This document shows, piece after piece, positions 23,755 through 36,600 of a DNA stretch of 64,000 bases (within the stretch, counting starts at the first letter, position 1; each line of letters opens with the position of its first letter). This DNA comes from Taenia hydatigena (Eukaryota; Platyhelminthes; Cestoda; Cyclophyllidea; Taeniidae). Location: contig JADWOT020000009.1 in assembly GCA_036345935.2 (NCBI GenBank), positions 6,219,381 to 6,283,380 of the forward strand, in the 5' to 3' direction. The translations under genes and the position numbers were made by a program. The notes beneath the pieces were generated by a model. That model did no database searches. It saw nothing but the letters and a program-made list of their open reading frames with translations, and was not told the origin of the DNA.

Positions 23755-25503
23755 TCATTCAAACTGCTCCTTCGTATCGGCCAACTCCATCTTGATTCTG
23801 TCAATTTCGTCCATGTCCTCGGGAAAGTCGGGATCAATCCAAGGATCGTTGCCGAAATCCTTCTTGTCGGCGTACTTTGTCACCCACGTGTGCCACAGAA
23901 GACGAATCACTTCTCCTGTGATGACATCGCCCGCGTTCATGTTGAGCATCTGGACGATAAAAACACCATCCATGCGGAGAAACTCGCGAATGAAGCGTTC
24001 CACAGTGTCCGGCCTGCTAGGGTCTAGAACCTCAGAGGGTGTTGGGCTGCTATCACCATTCTTCTCTGGTTCTAGCATCAGAGGTTTCAGCTTGAGGTAC
24101 CTGCGGATAACGCTCGTCTGTCGCCGTCTGATGGCCAGACGAAGAAACCAATTGATAAGACTCACACCCGTTGTTATGGCGACGGCAAGAGTCCAGAACC
24201 AGAGGAAAACGTAGAGTTTCTCGTTGAGCATATTAATGGCCAGAGCACACATGCCCATGTAGCGATTGGTCTTCTGACCCAAATGACGGATGGTGATGCT
24301 GCAGAACGCAACTCGGGGAAAGTAGAGAGACTCCTCCCATTTCACCCCCGACACCAAGGAGTTGGCCAAGGTCAGCCCAAAGCCCACCATGTCCTCGTCA
24401 TAACCGAGGAAGTGCTTCATTAAATAGAGTTGCCCAATTGCATTTGTAAGGTAGAGAATCTTGATGCAGAGGTACGAGAACACTGTCCAGGTTCCTACAG
24501 TCCCATTAAAATAATCGTGAATCGGCTGGAATATCCACCTTTTTTGGTGACAGTAAAAGCAGACTGTCTAATGTCAAGTACGTCTTTACGTAGATTATCA
24601 ATCTGAATCTAAGTGGGAGACTGATACCTGATTAGCACTTCGACTTTTTTCAAGGAAAGCCGGTGATGAGCACACCTTATCTTGATAAAGATATTCGTCT
24701 AATAAGAAATTCTCTCCAAGCTTTCACCCTCCTATTGAAGATTCACAAGGGCAAAGTAGAAGGCCGATTATCATACCCATTCTCTTGCTGACTAGGAAGA
24801 TGCCACAGATTGCATGGAGCCGGCGTTTGATAGCCGCTCGCTTGCCCCGACGAATGTCACGGTGCGCAAACAGAAGGAGTTCCAGTCGTTTTGCCACATT
24901 CGCAACCATCTTCTCCCGATTCTCAGGTGATGAGGTCTTAAGAGCGTCCATCGCCTTTACAACGATGGCAGTGAGGTCTGCTCCAAGACGGTTAAACGTG
25001 ACGTTTTGCCAAGCGACATGCGGCAGGTAGAACATTATAGTCTGAAGACCCAGAATGAAGGGCACCCACTGGTAGTATGCTGAAGTTTAAAAAAATACGA
25101 TAGTCAAAAATTTCCACCCCTCCTTATTGATTCGCTTACTTTCTTGTGGATGCGCATCTGTGGTGCGATTAACGTACTTACTTATTTTCCGCTCCTTCTC
25201 CAACTCAACCCACGCGGCGTCGTCCTCAGGGATGGTCTCGTTGGCGCGAATCGGTGTGGTGCCATGTATCCAGCAATAGGAATTGAAATAGGAGTCAAAA
25301 TCAGAACCCGATGGGACAGTGGGCACGTGGCAAGCCAGCGGCTGGAGGATGTAAGTTTTTGCAGATACTATGGCTGTACACAGCAGGAAAATGATGGTGC
25401 TGTGCAGATAGCTCATTCGGTCCGCCCAGTCCTGAATACCTATAAGCGTAGCCGCCTGGTACTTCTGGTAAAAATTCATAAAATCTGACCCCAACTGAGA
25501 CAT
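23755..25503 (-). CDS. Innexin (gap junction protein), gene B
   Basis: Four-transmembrane innexin that forms gap junctions or hemichannels. Coding exons on the minus strand: 25503-25182, 25079-24777 and 24494-23755 (stop at 23755-23757), joined in phase 1 at both junctions; 1365 bases, 454 residues. Seen: TM1 after WADRMSYLHS; first extracellular loop with CHVPTVPSGSDF and YCWIHG cysteines; the innexin signature YYQWVPFILGLQ just after intron 1; SKRMGTWTVFSYLCIK across intron 2; second loop FPRVAFCSITIRHLG with the later C in MGMCALAINMLNEKLY; TM4; then a charged C-terminal tail (PDFPEDMDEIDRIKMELAD). Introns are 102 and 282 bp. The next innexin (A) lies upstream in tandem, 552 bp away. Which subtype this is cannot be told from the sequence alone. 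Confidence 0.95.
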
Positions 25504-25822
25504 TGCGAGTTAGACTTCAATCCTATAAAATAGAGGAAATTAAGACGTCTAAAACAACAAGCTTGAATATCGGATTGCTTAAAGGATTGCACTAGCATTG
25601 GTTGACCGAAGAGATAATACATAGCAACTTGATGATTATGCCACTGTTTAAAATATTTTATCTCTAAATTTAAAGCCTGGAACGCAAAAGACAATTCGCT
25701 TGCAAGATTCAATCATAACATTTTAATGTTAAGAATAATTGTTGTTTTGATCACTTTCATCAATTATGATCTTATTTGAGCACATTCATTCCAAAAAGGT
25801 GACTGTAATGAATAAAAGCACA

Positions 25823-25828
25823 TTTATT
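25823..25828 (-). terminator. Polyadenylation signal of innexin A
   Basis: TTTATT on the plus strand is AATAAA on the minus strand, 228 bases after the innexin A stop and about 320 bases before the innexin B start. This argues for separate 3' ends of the two genes. Confidence 0.5.
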
Positions 25829-26055
25829 CGTCTCCAGAAGAATATACAAATCGTTATTTGAAAAATTGAGTACTATCGGAAATCAGGCCAGATGCTGCAG
25901 AAAGGGAAAGGTGGATGCATGAATGTAAAGTCTTATGCGAAAATCATTATACCACAATTACTCCATCAAAGGCTGCATTTGCGAAAGAAATAGGGTTATT
26001 GTTCTTGAGCATGGTGTGAGTTTTTCGGGTGTGCTTTCGTTGGTCAACTGGCGAT

Positions 26056-27589
26056 CTAGACAGCCGATGCCTTCTTCTCGTAGGGAGCTCTGCGTTGTGT
26101 TGTCTCCCCACCCTCTTCGAGTTGTCTTCTTTGAGCAGCAATATCGCGCGCAATGTCATTAAGCATAGCCCTATTCTTGTACTTAGTCTTGTAGATGTCC
26201 CACATCTCCACAACAACATCGGCGGTCACGACATCGCCGGCATTCATTGATATCATGCGCAACAGGAAAACACCGTCGTGACGTAAGAAGTCAGAGATGA
26301 AATTGCGCAAAATTTCCTTGTGCTCTGTAGTGTATATGTCCTGGAGACGGAGGAACTTCTTGATGAAATGAACCTTGTTCTTTTCACGACCCAGCCGCAT
26401 AATCCATAGTGGAATCGAAATAGCTGTGCAGACCGCTACGATGGCCGTCCAGAACCACAAGAAAATGTAAAGTTTTTCGTTCAACATGTTCACAGGAAGC
26501 ACACATTGTGCCACGTATCGATTGGTCGTGCCGAGGTGACGAACATGCTCTAGGTAGCAGAAGGAGACACGGGGGAAAATTCTGGTCTCATCCCAGTCTC
26601 GACCATTCACCATGTACCTAGCAACCTCGTAACCGAAATTACTCATTGATTTGTTGAATCCAAGGAAGGTCTGCATTAGATAGAGCTGGCCGATCGCGTT
26701 TGCAAGATAGATGCACTTTATGAAGAGATAGGTGAAAATAAGCCAAGTCCCCAAACGCTTGCTGGCAATAAACATTCCGCAAAATTTGAAGGCCTTTCGG
26801 CGTGCATCGGCGACTTTTCCACGACGGTAGTCGCGGTGCTGGAACAGCATCTCCGCCATTGTTCCAGCAACGTGTTTTACAAGCATCTTACGGTCATTCT
26901 CAATGGTATTGCTTGCTTTGTTCGCCACAGCAACGAGGTTCTCCAAATCTGTCCCCGTGCGGTTGTAGCAGATGATCTGCCATACGACCCGCGGAACGTA
27001 GAAAAGGATACACTGAAGACCAAGCATGAAGGGTACCCACTGGTAGTAGTCTAGATATTGCATAGAAGAATACCTTCATTAGATGTCAGGGTTACCTCAG
27101 TCTTTATGGTCTAAAAAAAGGATAATTTGGGTCTAAACTTTGCAAATTACACCCAATTTGAAATAATGTAAATTCAACCTCATGGATCCCAAGCTTTACT
27201 CCAGGATACCGAATGAAGAACCCGGAATCATACGGTAACAGTTGCCTGAGTAATTTTAAGTCATTAAACTTACTAATTCTCATATTCTCATCGGCATCGT
27301 GCCACTCGGAGTAGTTTTGAGGAATGTGTTCTCCCTCCAAAATGGGAATTGTGCCGTGGACCCAACAAAAGTTTTGTAGGAATTTCTCAAAGTCCTTGCC
27401 AGAAGGTACTGTGGGTATGTAGCACGCAATGCTGGCGAGCAGATATTGCTTGACCGCGATTATTGTTGTGCAAAGGAGCAGGATTAGAACGGAATACATG
27501 AAGTTCATTTTGTCCGCAAAATCCTCCAAGCCGAGGAAATCGGAGACGCGAAGTTTTGTCAGATAGTCAATGAATTCTATTCCAACCAT
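26056..27589 (-). CDS. Innexin (gap junction protein), gene A
   Basis: Second innexin, 436 residues, from exons 27589-27274 and 27050-26056 (stop TAG at 26056-26058) joined in phase 1 (donor A|GTAAGT, acceptor TCTAG). Seen: MVGIEFIDYLTKL start; GLEDFADKMNFMYSV before TM1; loop 1 CYIPTVPSGKDFEKFLQNFC and WVHGT; NYYQWVPFMLGLQ right after the intron; RRGKVADARRKAFKFCGMF cytoplasmic loop; KRLGTWLIFTYLFIKC and NAIGQLYLM; loop 2 FPRVSFCYLEHVRHLGTTNR with C later in AQCVLPVNMLNEKLY; a tail rich in Arg/Glu. It shares the first intron position with gene B but lacks gene B's second intron: the KRLGTW region is continuous here. The two most likely arose by tandem duplication. Confidence 0.95.
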
Positions 27590-30500
27590 TTTCGGGTCGG
27601 TGGATTGATGATCAGCTGCAAGGAGAGAAAGGAAAGCCTTTCACTTTTTCTCACTCCCAATTGCACAATCAGGAGGCAGGGATCATCAGCTCTTTGTGCG
27701 AAAGGGTTAACGTAAACATTTAACATGTAAACAGTTCAGCATACCTAGTAGCAGCGGACAACCTCTAGATGAATCCTAAACTTGATCTCACATTCTCAAA
27801 TACACATTTTCAGGGTTATTCAATTTAGCGGTCAAAAGCGGGGGTGAGTAAAACAAAGGATGTCGGACTGGCGTTGTTTTTGCGTACACCCGTAAAGCTG
27901 CCCATTCAGCCAATTGGGAAGAGGGCGACCCACGGCTCAACCACAAGAACGTGGAGTTTAGTCAACGTCTCAAAAAGTATCGTGTCCGCAATCGAGGGCA
28001 CGCTAGCATGAAAAGTCATCTTTCAACTGTGCAAAATGTCTTCATCAACGGCCTGATGGTGGCAGTAGTGAATTAAGCCTACGCCGTTCTCGGTCAGCGC
28101 CAAGTGTGAAGTAGGCGAAGTAAAAAGGAAAGCGGTAAAATGTTAATGTTACTAACTTAATGACAGCTCACTCAGACTGAGGCCTCGTTTTCTTTACCTC
28201 TGTCGAGAAGTCGTTTTGATAATTTGTCTCCAACATAACAATGAGTTATAAAAAAGAAGTAATACAGCGTATTCAAATTTGAGAGTGGTAGGTCTCGAAC
28301 ACGATCTGTAAATCCGTCCGACCACTAGGTACTACAGGCACTCATATTTTGCATAATAACTCGAAGCTCTTTAACCGGTCCAGTTAATTGATGAGTGGAT
28401 ACCTTAAAAACAAACAGAAGTCACAATACCTCCCACTGTCAGATGCGATGTAAAATGGAATATTTCGAAATTATCCTAGCAGGTGTTTCAGGTAAATGAC
28501 GTGCAGAATACAATTCAAACCATAAACTCCAACTTCGACGAACGTGCCAGATTTCGAGTGCTAGGCTGACAGCGCCCAAATCCTTATTATAAACTTCCTC
28601 TTTCGAGTGTTTATAAAGCTGAAAACCTGTACGGTTCCAATCTATGACTAAATGGGTGGTACGATCATAGCCCCTGAGATTGAACTTCGTGATAACAGTT
28701 AAGAAGCACGTCCATAACAACTTTACAGAAAAAAATTTCCAGTGCTTCATTGCTACCTTGGGGATTACTGGAATAGTGTACGCCATAGTAGCATAGGTTC
28801 TTTGCTCCCAAATACGTGTATTTGGTGTGCGTGTTCTAAGAATTTAATGCTATTTCAATTGGACGCCTTGCATGGCATCATCGTATCTCGTGTACTTAGT
28901 CTCAGTCATGCCAACAACGAATCAAACCGAGTTAGCGAGGAAAAACACCGAAGCCGGAAAGAGGGTGGAACCACTCAGGACAGCCAGCTAGGCCGAAATT
29001 TTGGACACAACATTAACAGCTGCACAGAAGTCCCAGTGCTCTGAAAAGACAAACCAACCGAGAGTCGTCATTATCACCTCAGGGAACCAATTAACGCAAG
29101 CATCTGCGCACATGACTGATTCTTGGCCAGCACGGACAGGCACTAGAGTAGGACCTTCAGACAAGATGTTGACATTGTCCAAAAATGATGAAGGTAGGCG
29201 ACTAGATAACGTTTGAAGGTCACCAGCGTCAATGCACACTTAGATTTCTTACTATCACTTATACCACAAAGATCCAAGGCATCCATACGAAATCGGTTTG
29301 CATTTCAAAGTTAAAAGGAACACCAATACGCTCCTATTGCCATGAGGGTCAACTATTTCCCCAGATTTTTTTGCAAAGCCCGACAAAATGAATCAAAGTA
29401 GAGTTTGCCAAATGTTCTGGTCACCAGACCGGCCTTCCAGAGACTTGCCCTGCATAGCTTTAAAGATTTGCATTTTTCGAACTGAAAACGTAAACATTTA
29501 CTCTGCTTTTTGCACTTAATCCAGGCCGAAAACGTGGAGAAAATCTATCACCAAAGCTACGTTTTTTTGGTAATTTCCGAGAGACTTGTTTACCACAAAC
29601 AGTAACATAAGCAAAGGACAAAAATAAAATACTATGGACCTACGTTTCGCAGTGGGTACAGTACTCCGGATTGGACGAACACCGTAGAGCTACCCTCAGC
29701 GTACTAAAAAGCCACGCCTCCATTTGGTATACGCAATTTTATTAGCGGTCCACTAGTCGGGATTACTCGTTGGCGATTGGTTCGTAGGGAACCGCGCAAA
29801 CCGATTGGTCGATAGTACTGATACCTTTAGTAAGTTTCGGTCGGCTTGAGCGAGCCTGACCCTCTAATGTTGGTCTTCCTTTGGAAAGGGGCAGCGCTTA
29901 TGTCAACTTTCATGAAGTATACATTTGGTAGCAAATAGAAAAAGGTTGACCTAAATCGTGTCCTAGTACAATTGCCGTCAATGACGCCACTTTTACGAAA
30001 CAATTTTGGATATTCGGGATGTCAAGTAGAAAACAACTCAGCGCTGATTACAACAACAACACCCTTCCCTCCCCCTCACTTGTGCTCGTTATGTGACATT
30101 AGGTCCATTAACCAAATCAGTCGTCACGACCATATACAAGGGCGATTTTAGTGACGTAAGCATTTCTTGCCGCTGGAGTTCATGAAAATTTTATAACCAT
30201 TCACTGGGGGCAGTATTGCTAATTGTTATTTTATGTGTGAACACGAACCCCGTTGAGTTTTCAGTCAGAAAGAGCTAGTTATGACACCAAAAACCTATAT
30301 ACAAGTGCGACAGGCATCTACGCGTACGCCCGCCAGATGAAATGGTGGTTCCATTCCCGCAAATTCACATCACTTTGAATGCCTTAAAAATATTGGTGCT
30401 AAACTACCTTCACGAGATGCTGACGAATCATGAGGAAATCAACAAGAGTAATAACTGTAGTGTTTCCAAAAAAAATTCCCAAAAAGAGAATTTGTTTGAA

Positions 30501-33500
30501 CCTCTGAGAATTCAGAACACGAGCCCCTTTTCTGAGGTCGTAGACGTCTCTACCATGTAGTGTTATCTATGGTATTTGCGCGTGACACCCATCCACCCCC
30601 GGCACTTAATCCTTAGTCAACCATAATGATACCACATTGATAAGTTGTTCATTTTGATTGGTTGAGGGTTCCCGTTTTCACTGGTTCCTTGTTTTTGGAT
30701 TAGGGTTTAACTTGAATGCCCCTAGGATTTCATACGTGAATTCGATTCTTATCCTCTGCTAAATCGACACCCAGATGATAACACTGGCCGAAGCAGCCTT
30801 GGTCACCTTTCTACCATTTAGATGGCGTTAATTTATGCCAACCATTGTCTCGCCCACGTCAAGAATCCGGTTCAGACATTCCAAAATGGAGGACAATATG
30901 TGATCTACACTGACCTTGCAAATGCCTTTTGCTACCCTCTCCTCAGTAGCGACTTAATCCCTTCTCATTAGACTAGATACTGCCTTCAAAATCGCCTGTA
31001 GTAAAACATTAAGTAGCGTTATGGGATACAGGTATAATATAATTTCTGCCCCTACTGTCGCGTCTCACCTGAGCAGTAGACCGTGTTCTATGGCTCATTG
31101 GAAGTATGGCCGTGAGAAACGCATGCCCTACCTGCATCAGATTTCTCCTGTGACCCCGAACAGTCAACCTTAATTTGAGGCTAACCCAATGGCACACACA
31201 CACACTGTTGTTTTTTCTCCGTTGTTACACCGAAAAAATATTTTAAGGGCGTTTCGATGGTTTCCTTGATGCTCCTACGTAGCGTTAATCAGCTGCAAAT
31301 CATGCTTTTACCATAACAAGCTATTTTCTGGGAGACCACTTAAACTTAGACTAGTGATAACTATAAAATTTCCCCTAAGAAGACGTTTTGCGTAATATCC
31401 TTTGTATCGAATTGACGCGACCTCGGTTTTCGCAGGACGTGTTTTACACTATTCCTCTCTAGTCATTGCTTTGGTAAACATCGGTCTTGGTGGATGTGTC
31501 GAAGAGAGCGTTCAATTTATCCGGAGAGACCGCTCATGCAAGGTAAGATAGGGAAATTGATAATGCAAATCACGTTTGCTGGTTATTTGGAAACAAAATG
31601 GGGTTAGCATCTACCTAATGACAGTACAACTTGGTGACCGGCGTTTTAGCAAATGAGTTTTGGAATTTTCCCGATTGTGCTTTAAGAGTTCCTCAGATCC
31701 ATCTGCTGTACTATTGTTCCATGGAGGATTTCAGGAGTAATGTACGCAGCAAGGTGGTCTTCATCAGTTCAGGCTATTTTTTATATTTTCTATCCAAATG
31801 AATGCAAACGTTGAGTTTCTATTGGGTAAATGAGAAGCTCTGATAGTTCATAACTCCGCTGACTTGCTTATCCTTTTAAATTAACTTTTATCTACAAAAA
31901 GACACAGAATATAGAGGCTGAGAGATCTTATCTAACAGAATTGTTATAAAATCCATAAATACATTCCACTGACCAAAGAGCATCAGAAGCGTTTCATCCT
32001 AATAGTACAACTGTAATATAATGTCCCTACATTTTTCTGGAAATAGTTCTATAAAATCAGTTGGTCTTGTCAATGGAAAAAGTGCTCTCAAAGTAACAAA
32101 TGGCGAACGGATTACTGCTATAGTTCCGTATAGCATTACGGTTTATCTCGATTGATTGGGTAGTGGGTACATCGGAAACGCTGGTGCACATAGCTGCATA
32201 CATAATATCAAATGGTAACCCGCCCAAAGACCTCGTGACGGCACTGAACAATAGCACTCAGTCTGCCTGCGATAGTTAATGTAAACAGTCTAGGCATTGT
32301 AGATCAACTAACGTGACCCTAATTTATTTATCAGTCAGGCACCTTGATGAGTGATCCACCCCATGTCCACTCTAGACCCCATTTAGCTGAGAACAGCTAA
32401 ACTGAGAACAGGAAACTAACTTTAGAGGGGATTGGTGTTAGGCGGCTCTCGCACAAACCGAGGCATATAGACTTCAATCTTGTCACATCTATCTTAACGA
32501 AATTATTTTAAAAAGTAGCAATTTTAAACCACCCAAATTTTGAAACTCATTAACTGCCGCATGCTTGCATGTCGAGATTGGAGTTCAACATTTACCCACC
32601 TAGTGCATACGGTCGGCTGATTGCCAATAAAAACTCTCATGTATCTGGATCAGCCTATTTCGATATGGCCATGGTAATGTTGTTATCCGCTGAAAGCGGT
32701 AGCTGAAAGCCTAAGCCCCGAACTCGATACGTTGGATCGCGTAGCTCAAAATTGAATTACTGCGCCCCAAAAACACATCAAATCCTAAAAGCCACCTTCT
32801 TGATTTCCGTTTTTGATGAATGCTGCAGAACATTCGAGCATTATATACGCTGAACAGTGCATTGCCTTGAGAATACCTAAAACCTAAAAAACTATTGGTG
32901 CATCACCTATACAAGTGGTGTAACACTCATATTCCCTTAAATATACCTTTTAGACGAGAGGCGGGGCCACAACTCCAATCTCATGCTCGATGAACAAGTC
33001 GATCTCCCTGACGCTGACAGCGGCCATTCTACCTCTATTAATAATCGTCCGATCTCCTGTTTTGTCTGGGACAATAAAGATCCATCAGAACAATCAACCT
33101 TCCCGTGCTAAAACGTTGTCGCAGAAGAAGGGGGAGAATAGGAATGATTATCAGCTAAAAATAGCTGTAAAGTCGTAAACTTTATTTACGAAAAAACGGA
33201 TAGCGACCAGGCCTACATAACCAAAGTTCCGTCCAAATAATTGCAGTGATTCAAAGCGTAAGGTTTAATTAAAGCACCAGTATTTAACCAAGTCTTAATT
33301 AAACTTCCCCCTTCAGAACAACCCAAAGTGTCAGGGATGAGATCCAAATATTCTAAAAATCTTTGAGCCATCTGAAGGGGCAGACGTTGTCTTTGTTCAT
33401 GCCGCCAAATTAATTCATTTGTATTTATTGCAGCTTCTTGTTTGGCGGAATAATTATTTGTTTTCTATCTGTAAAGGGTGCGATGCTATAAACGCATTCA

Positions 33501-33637
33501 ACAAGAGTGATCTCTTAAAAATTGGGCGACGTTTAACCTTGGCCACATATACTCCATTTGTACCTCGGGTTCTGTTACCACATTCCGCCGGTCTGCGCTG
33601 ACCGCCTGCTTAGCGTATTTTTGACGGGTGTTTTAGA
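27590..33637. other. Intergenic, no gene recognised
   Basis: No supported gene. Short open frames (28439-28786 on the minus strand; 30342-30560 and 32990-33178 on the plus strand) lack domain matches. The frame at 32990 begins with a hydrophobic, signal-peptide-like segment but has no other support. A faint reverse-transcriptase-like motif lies at 30898-30950. Two ATTGG boxes near 29777-29801 are not followed by a gene I can see. Confidence 0.45.
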
Positions 33638-36600
33638 ATGTCAGGAATGATCAAACACTTCTGCGAACTAACAGGTGCGTTGATTATTCTGCATGAATTG
33701 TTTTCTCAAGGCTGTGATGCTTACACTGCTAAGTCTTTCTTGGATGCTAATGATGGGAATTTGCAGATGGCTGTAGATCTTTTTTATGCGAGTAACACGC
33801 CTCGGGCGTCCCCACCTGAGCCTCCCACACCGCAGCTTGTGGTCTCCCATGAAGGTATGTCGTATGAGATCATTAGTGACCCGTGGTTTTCATGCATGTC
33901 AACGAGTTGTGTTATTTCGAGAGTCCTCGACTTATGGGTGGCTACCACAGGTTTTGGTGGATAGGGCGACTCAGTATTTTGCATTAGTTTAGCTCCATCT
34001 ACGTTGCATTGTATTCTTTTATTATGGACTCGTGTCGTTGGCGTGGTTGGGTAGCTGGTAAGAGGCCTGGCCCCTCTGATGTAAACAACAATGCACCGTC
34101 TACGCCGTCCAGCAGCCTCGTAAGTCTTTTGGGTTTATCTTCGTCATGTTTAGTTAATTTTCCGAATTCGATTGATGCATTATTATTTCGCTACAACCTA
34201 GAATACCGTGGATTGTTCACCACCAGGGAATCTACCATCACTTGATAGGAAGCGGACTACTTTGGAACAGTTATTTGCACCTCCATATGAACTCATGTAT
34301 GATGGTACTTTGCGGCAAGTACGTAGATCATTTTATGCTGAACCTTTAAAGCAATCGTTGACATAGTATCAGCACAGTTGGTGTTTTCATCCTATTGCTA
34401 CTTCAATAGCTGTTGTGCATTAGAATCCCAAAACGAGCAGTCTTATTTTACGCCAGTCTGGCTGTTTCGGGCGCTTCCTTGGAACTCTCCTCATCTCTAT
34501 TTCCGTTGTCAAAGAGCTGTAAACGTTTCGCTTCGTGCTTTAGCTGTGTTCTATCACTGTTTGGCCTAAAAGTCATTGGTTGGTGTTAATGTTCCTATGT
34601 TTTTTATATATTAGATTTGACTTCTCAAAAAATTGCATTATAGATATTGCAGTGCCATGTCTCTCACCGAATGCTTCATTAACTGCGAACTACTTATTTC
34701 TGGTGGTTCACCCGAGTTTGTTGCAGGGAAAGCCGAACCAAAGGGAGGGGATCTTGTCAAAAAATTGTTTTGGCAACGCACAACCATTAGTCATTTGCCA
34801 TTCGCACAGGTTAACCTCGCCGCACATTCAAGGATTTCAAATGACCGATTTGCTGCTTCTATGGGGCAGGGCGCTACAATTGGAGGTTCTGCTAACCGCT
34901 AGGGCTAGAGGAAGTGAAAAAAAAACTTTATTTGCCTCTCGTCTACCATCTACTCTTTCTCGTGCCCATCTTCATTCTTAAAGGCGATCTTGTTTGATGG
35001 ATAAGGATCATTTCCTGGTTTTTTTATCCTAAGCGGCAGGTATTCGCAAGCAAGCGAAACTTGCAGTGATAGTGGCGGCAGCAGTTGTGCTGTCAATACT
35101 CGCTGTTCTTTTAATTTTTTTAAATAGACACTTTTGTCTTAGCTTCGGATCGGCCGAGAATTGGTCTTTACTAGGGCTGTTCGTTTGGTTTGATCACCAA
35201 TTTCACTGCACCAAGTTTTTGCTGAGATTTTTATTCGTTCAGCACGTATGTGATCAGTGATCTCAGCTCTGCTTATGCGCGGATTACTGTTTGGACTTGG
35301 CAACTTTCGGTGCTTAATCTCCGGCCTTGTATGTAGTTTATATCGTTTAAATACTCAGTCGAATCGTATCAATCCAGTCCTTCCCATCAATAATAATCTC
35401 AGTGGCAATTTTTAAGGGCTGATAGTGTTTTGGATTGCCGTCTCCGGTGGTAAAGGACGTGGGGCCTATTCAGAAATGAGAGACTTGCATATTTTCTGTG
35501 CTTCAATTTTGGCGCTTGGAGTGTGTTTCGTGGCTGTTATGCATATTAAAAATAGCGAAGCTGTATTGACTTCATGCAAACTATCATGATCACAACGGTA
35601 CCCTTTTTCTGGGTTTCCTGTTACTCTTCCCATCTTTCAGCCATGAGCCAGAAGTTCATTCATTCTTGAGAGCTAGGGCTTTTGGTTGTCATCGCGGTTA
35701 AAACACATTTTAAAGGTTAATTTTACGTTACAGGCTATGGAAGCAGCACGCGTCCGACAGAAATGGATTTTGGTTAGTCTTTACGACGATTCGTGCTTTG
35801 ATTGCCGTGTGCTCAACCGAGACGTGTGGAAGGATTACCGCATTATTGATCTCATCAGAAAAAACGTGATTTTTACCCAGGTATGATCAATGTTTCATTG
35901 CGTTCGCATTATCGTCACGTCATAGTCTAAGTCACCGCAGACTCGCCGGCGGGATTCTGTCTGCCGCACCAACCGTGACTACCATTAATCATCCAAGCAA
36001 CGTGTCCTGTGCCTGGCGTACTTACCTTGACACTTGGGGAATGCTCGTTTTAGCTACCTTGGCTTAAATCCCTGCTCTGGAGACTCGAATGAATAAATTA
36101 TTTCATCCAATTTACCCTCAAATATCACTGTTGTTTTGCTGCCACTTCTGACACTAGCTGCAGATGGTATCATCTAGAGTTGCGCGTTGGTGTGTCATAC
36201 ACTTCAGAATGAATAGACTTTCTGAGGTGTTTCTTTGATCCGACGACTTTTTCGTTTAGACATTGGGTTCGTATTTTCGGTGTTTTTTTTCTACAATTGC
36301 TCTTTTGACGCAATTATCGTCTCGCACTGTATTGGGAATAGCTAAAATAGCTTACCAACTGTTCTTGCTTGGTGGGGCGTTTTTACGCTTGTTGAGATTT
36401 ACCAAAGATACATAACCTCGATGTGCTTCTCAGCTCTTCTCTAGCGATGCATCTTGCTTCTCTTAAGTTTGCTCGAACCAAATTATCATCATTTGGAGAT
36501 ATTTTGTTTAGAGGGTTTGATTTTAGTAAGCAAGCCTTTGTTCTTCCGAAATTCTGGCATTGTTTCTCATTTAGGGATGAAATTTAACACCCGAGATTCT

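Noticed and set aside
28280..28345. GTTCGAGAC on the minus strand, which looks like a tRNA T-loop
   Set aside because: No matching T-stem, acceptor stem or A box could be paired around it.
34580..34981. Overlapping open frames in UBXN7 intron 4
   Set aside because: No domain, and the flanking exons 34202-34318 and 35734-35880 join in phase 0 with the human spacing and need no extra exon.
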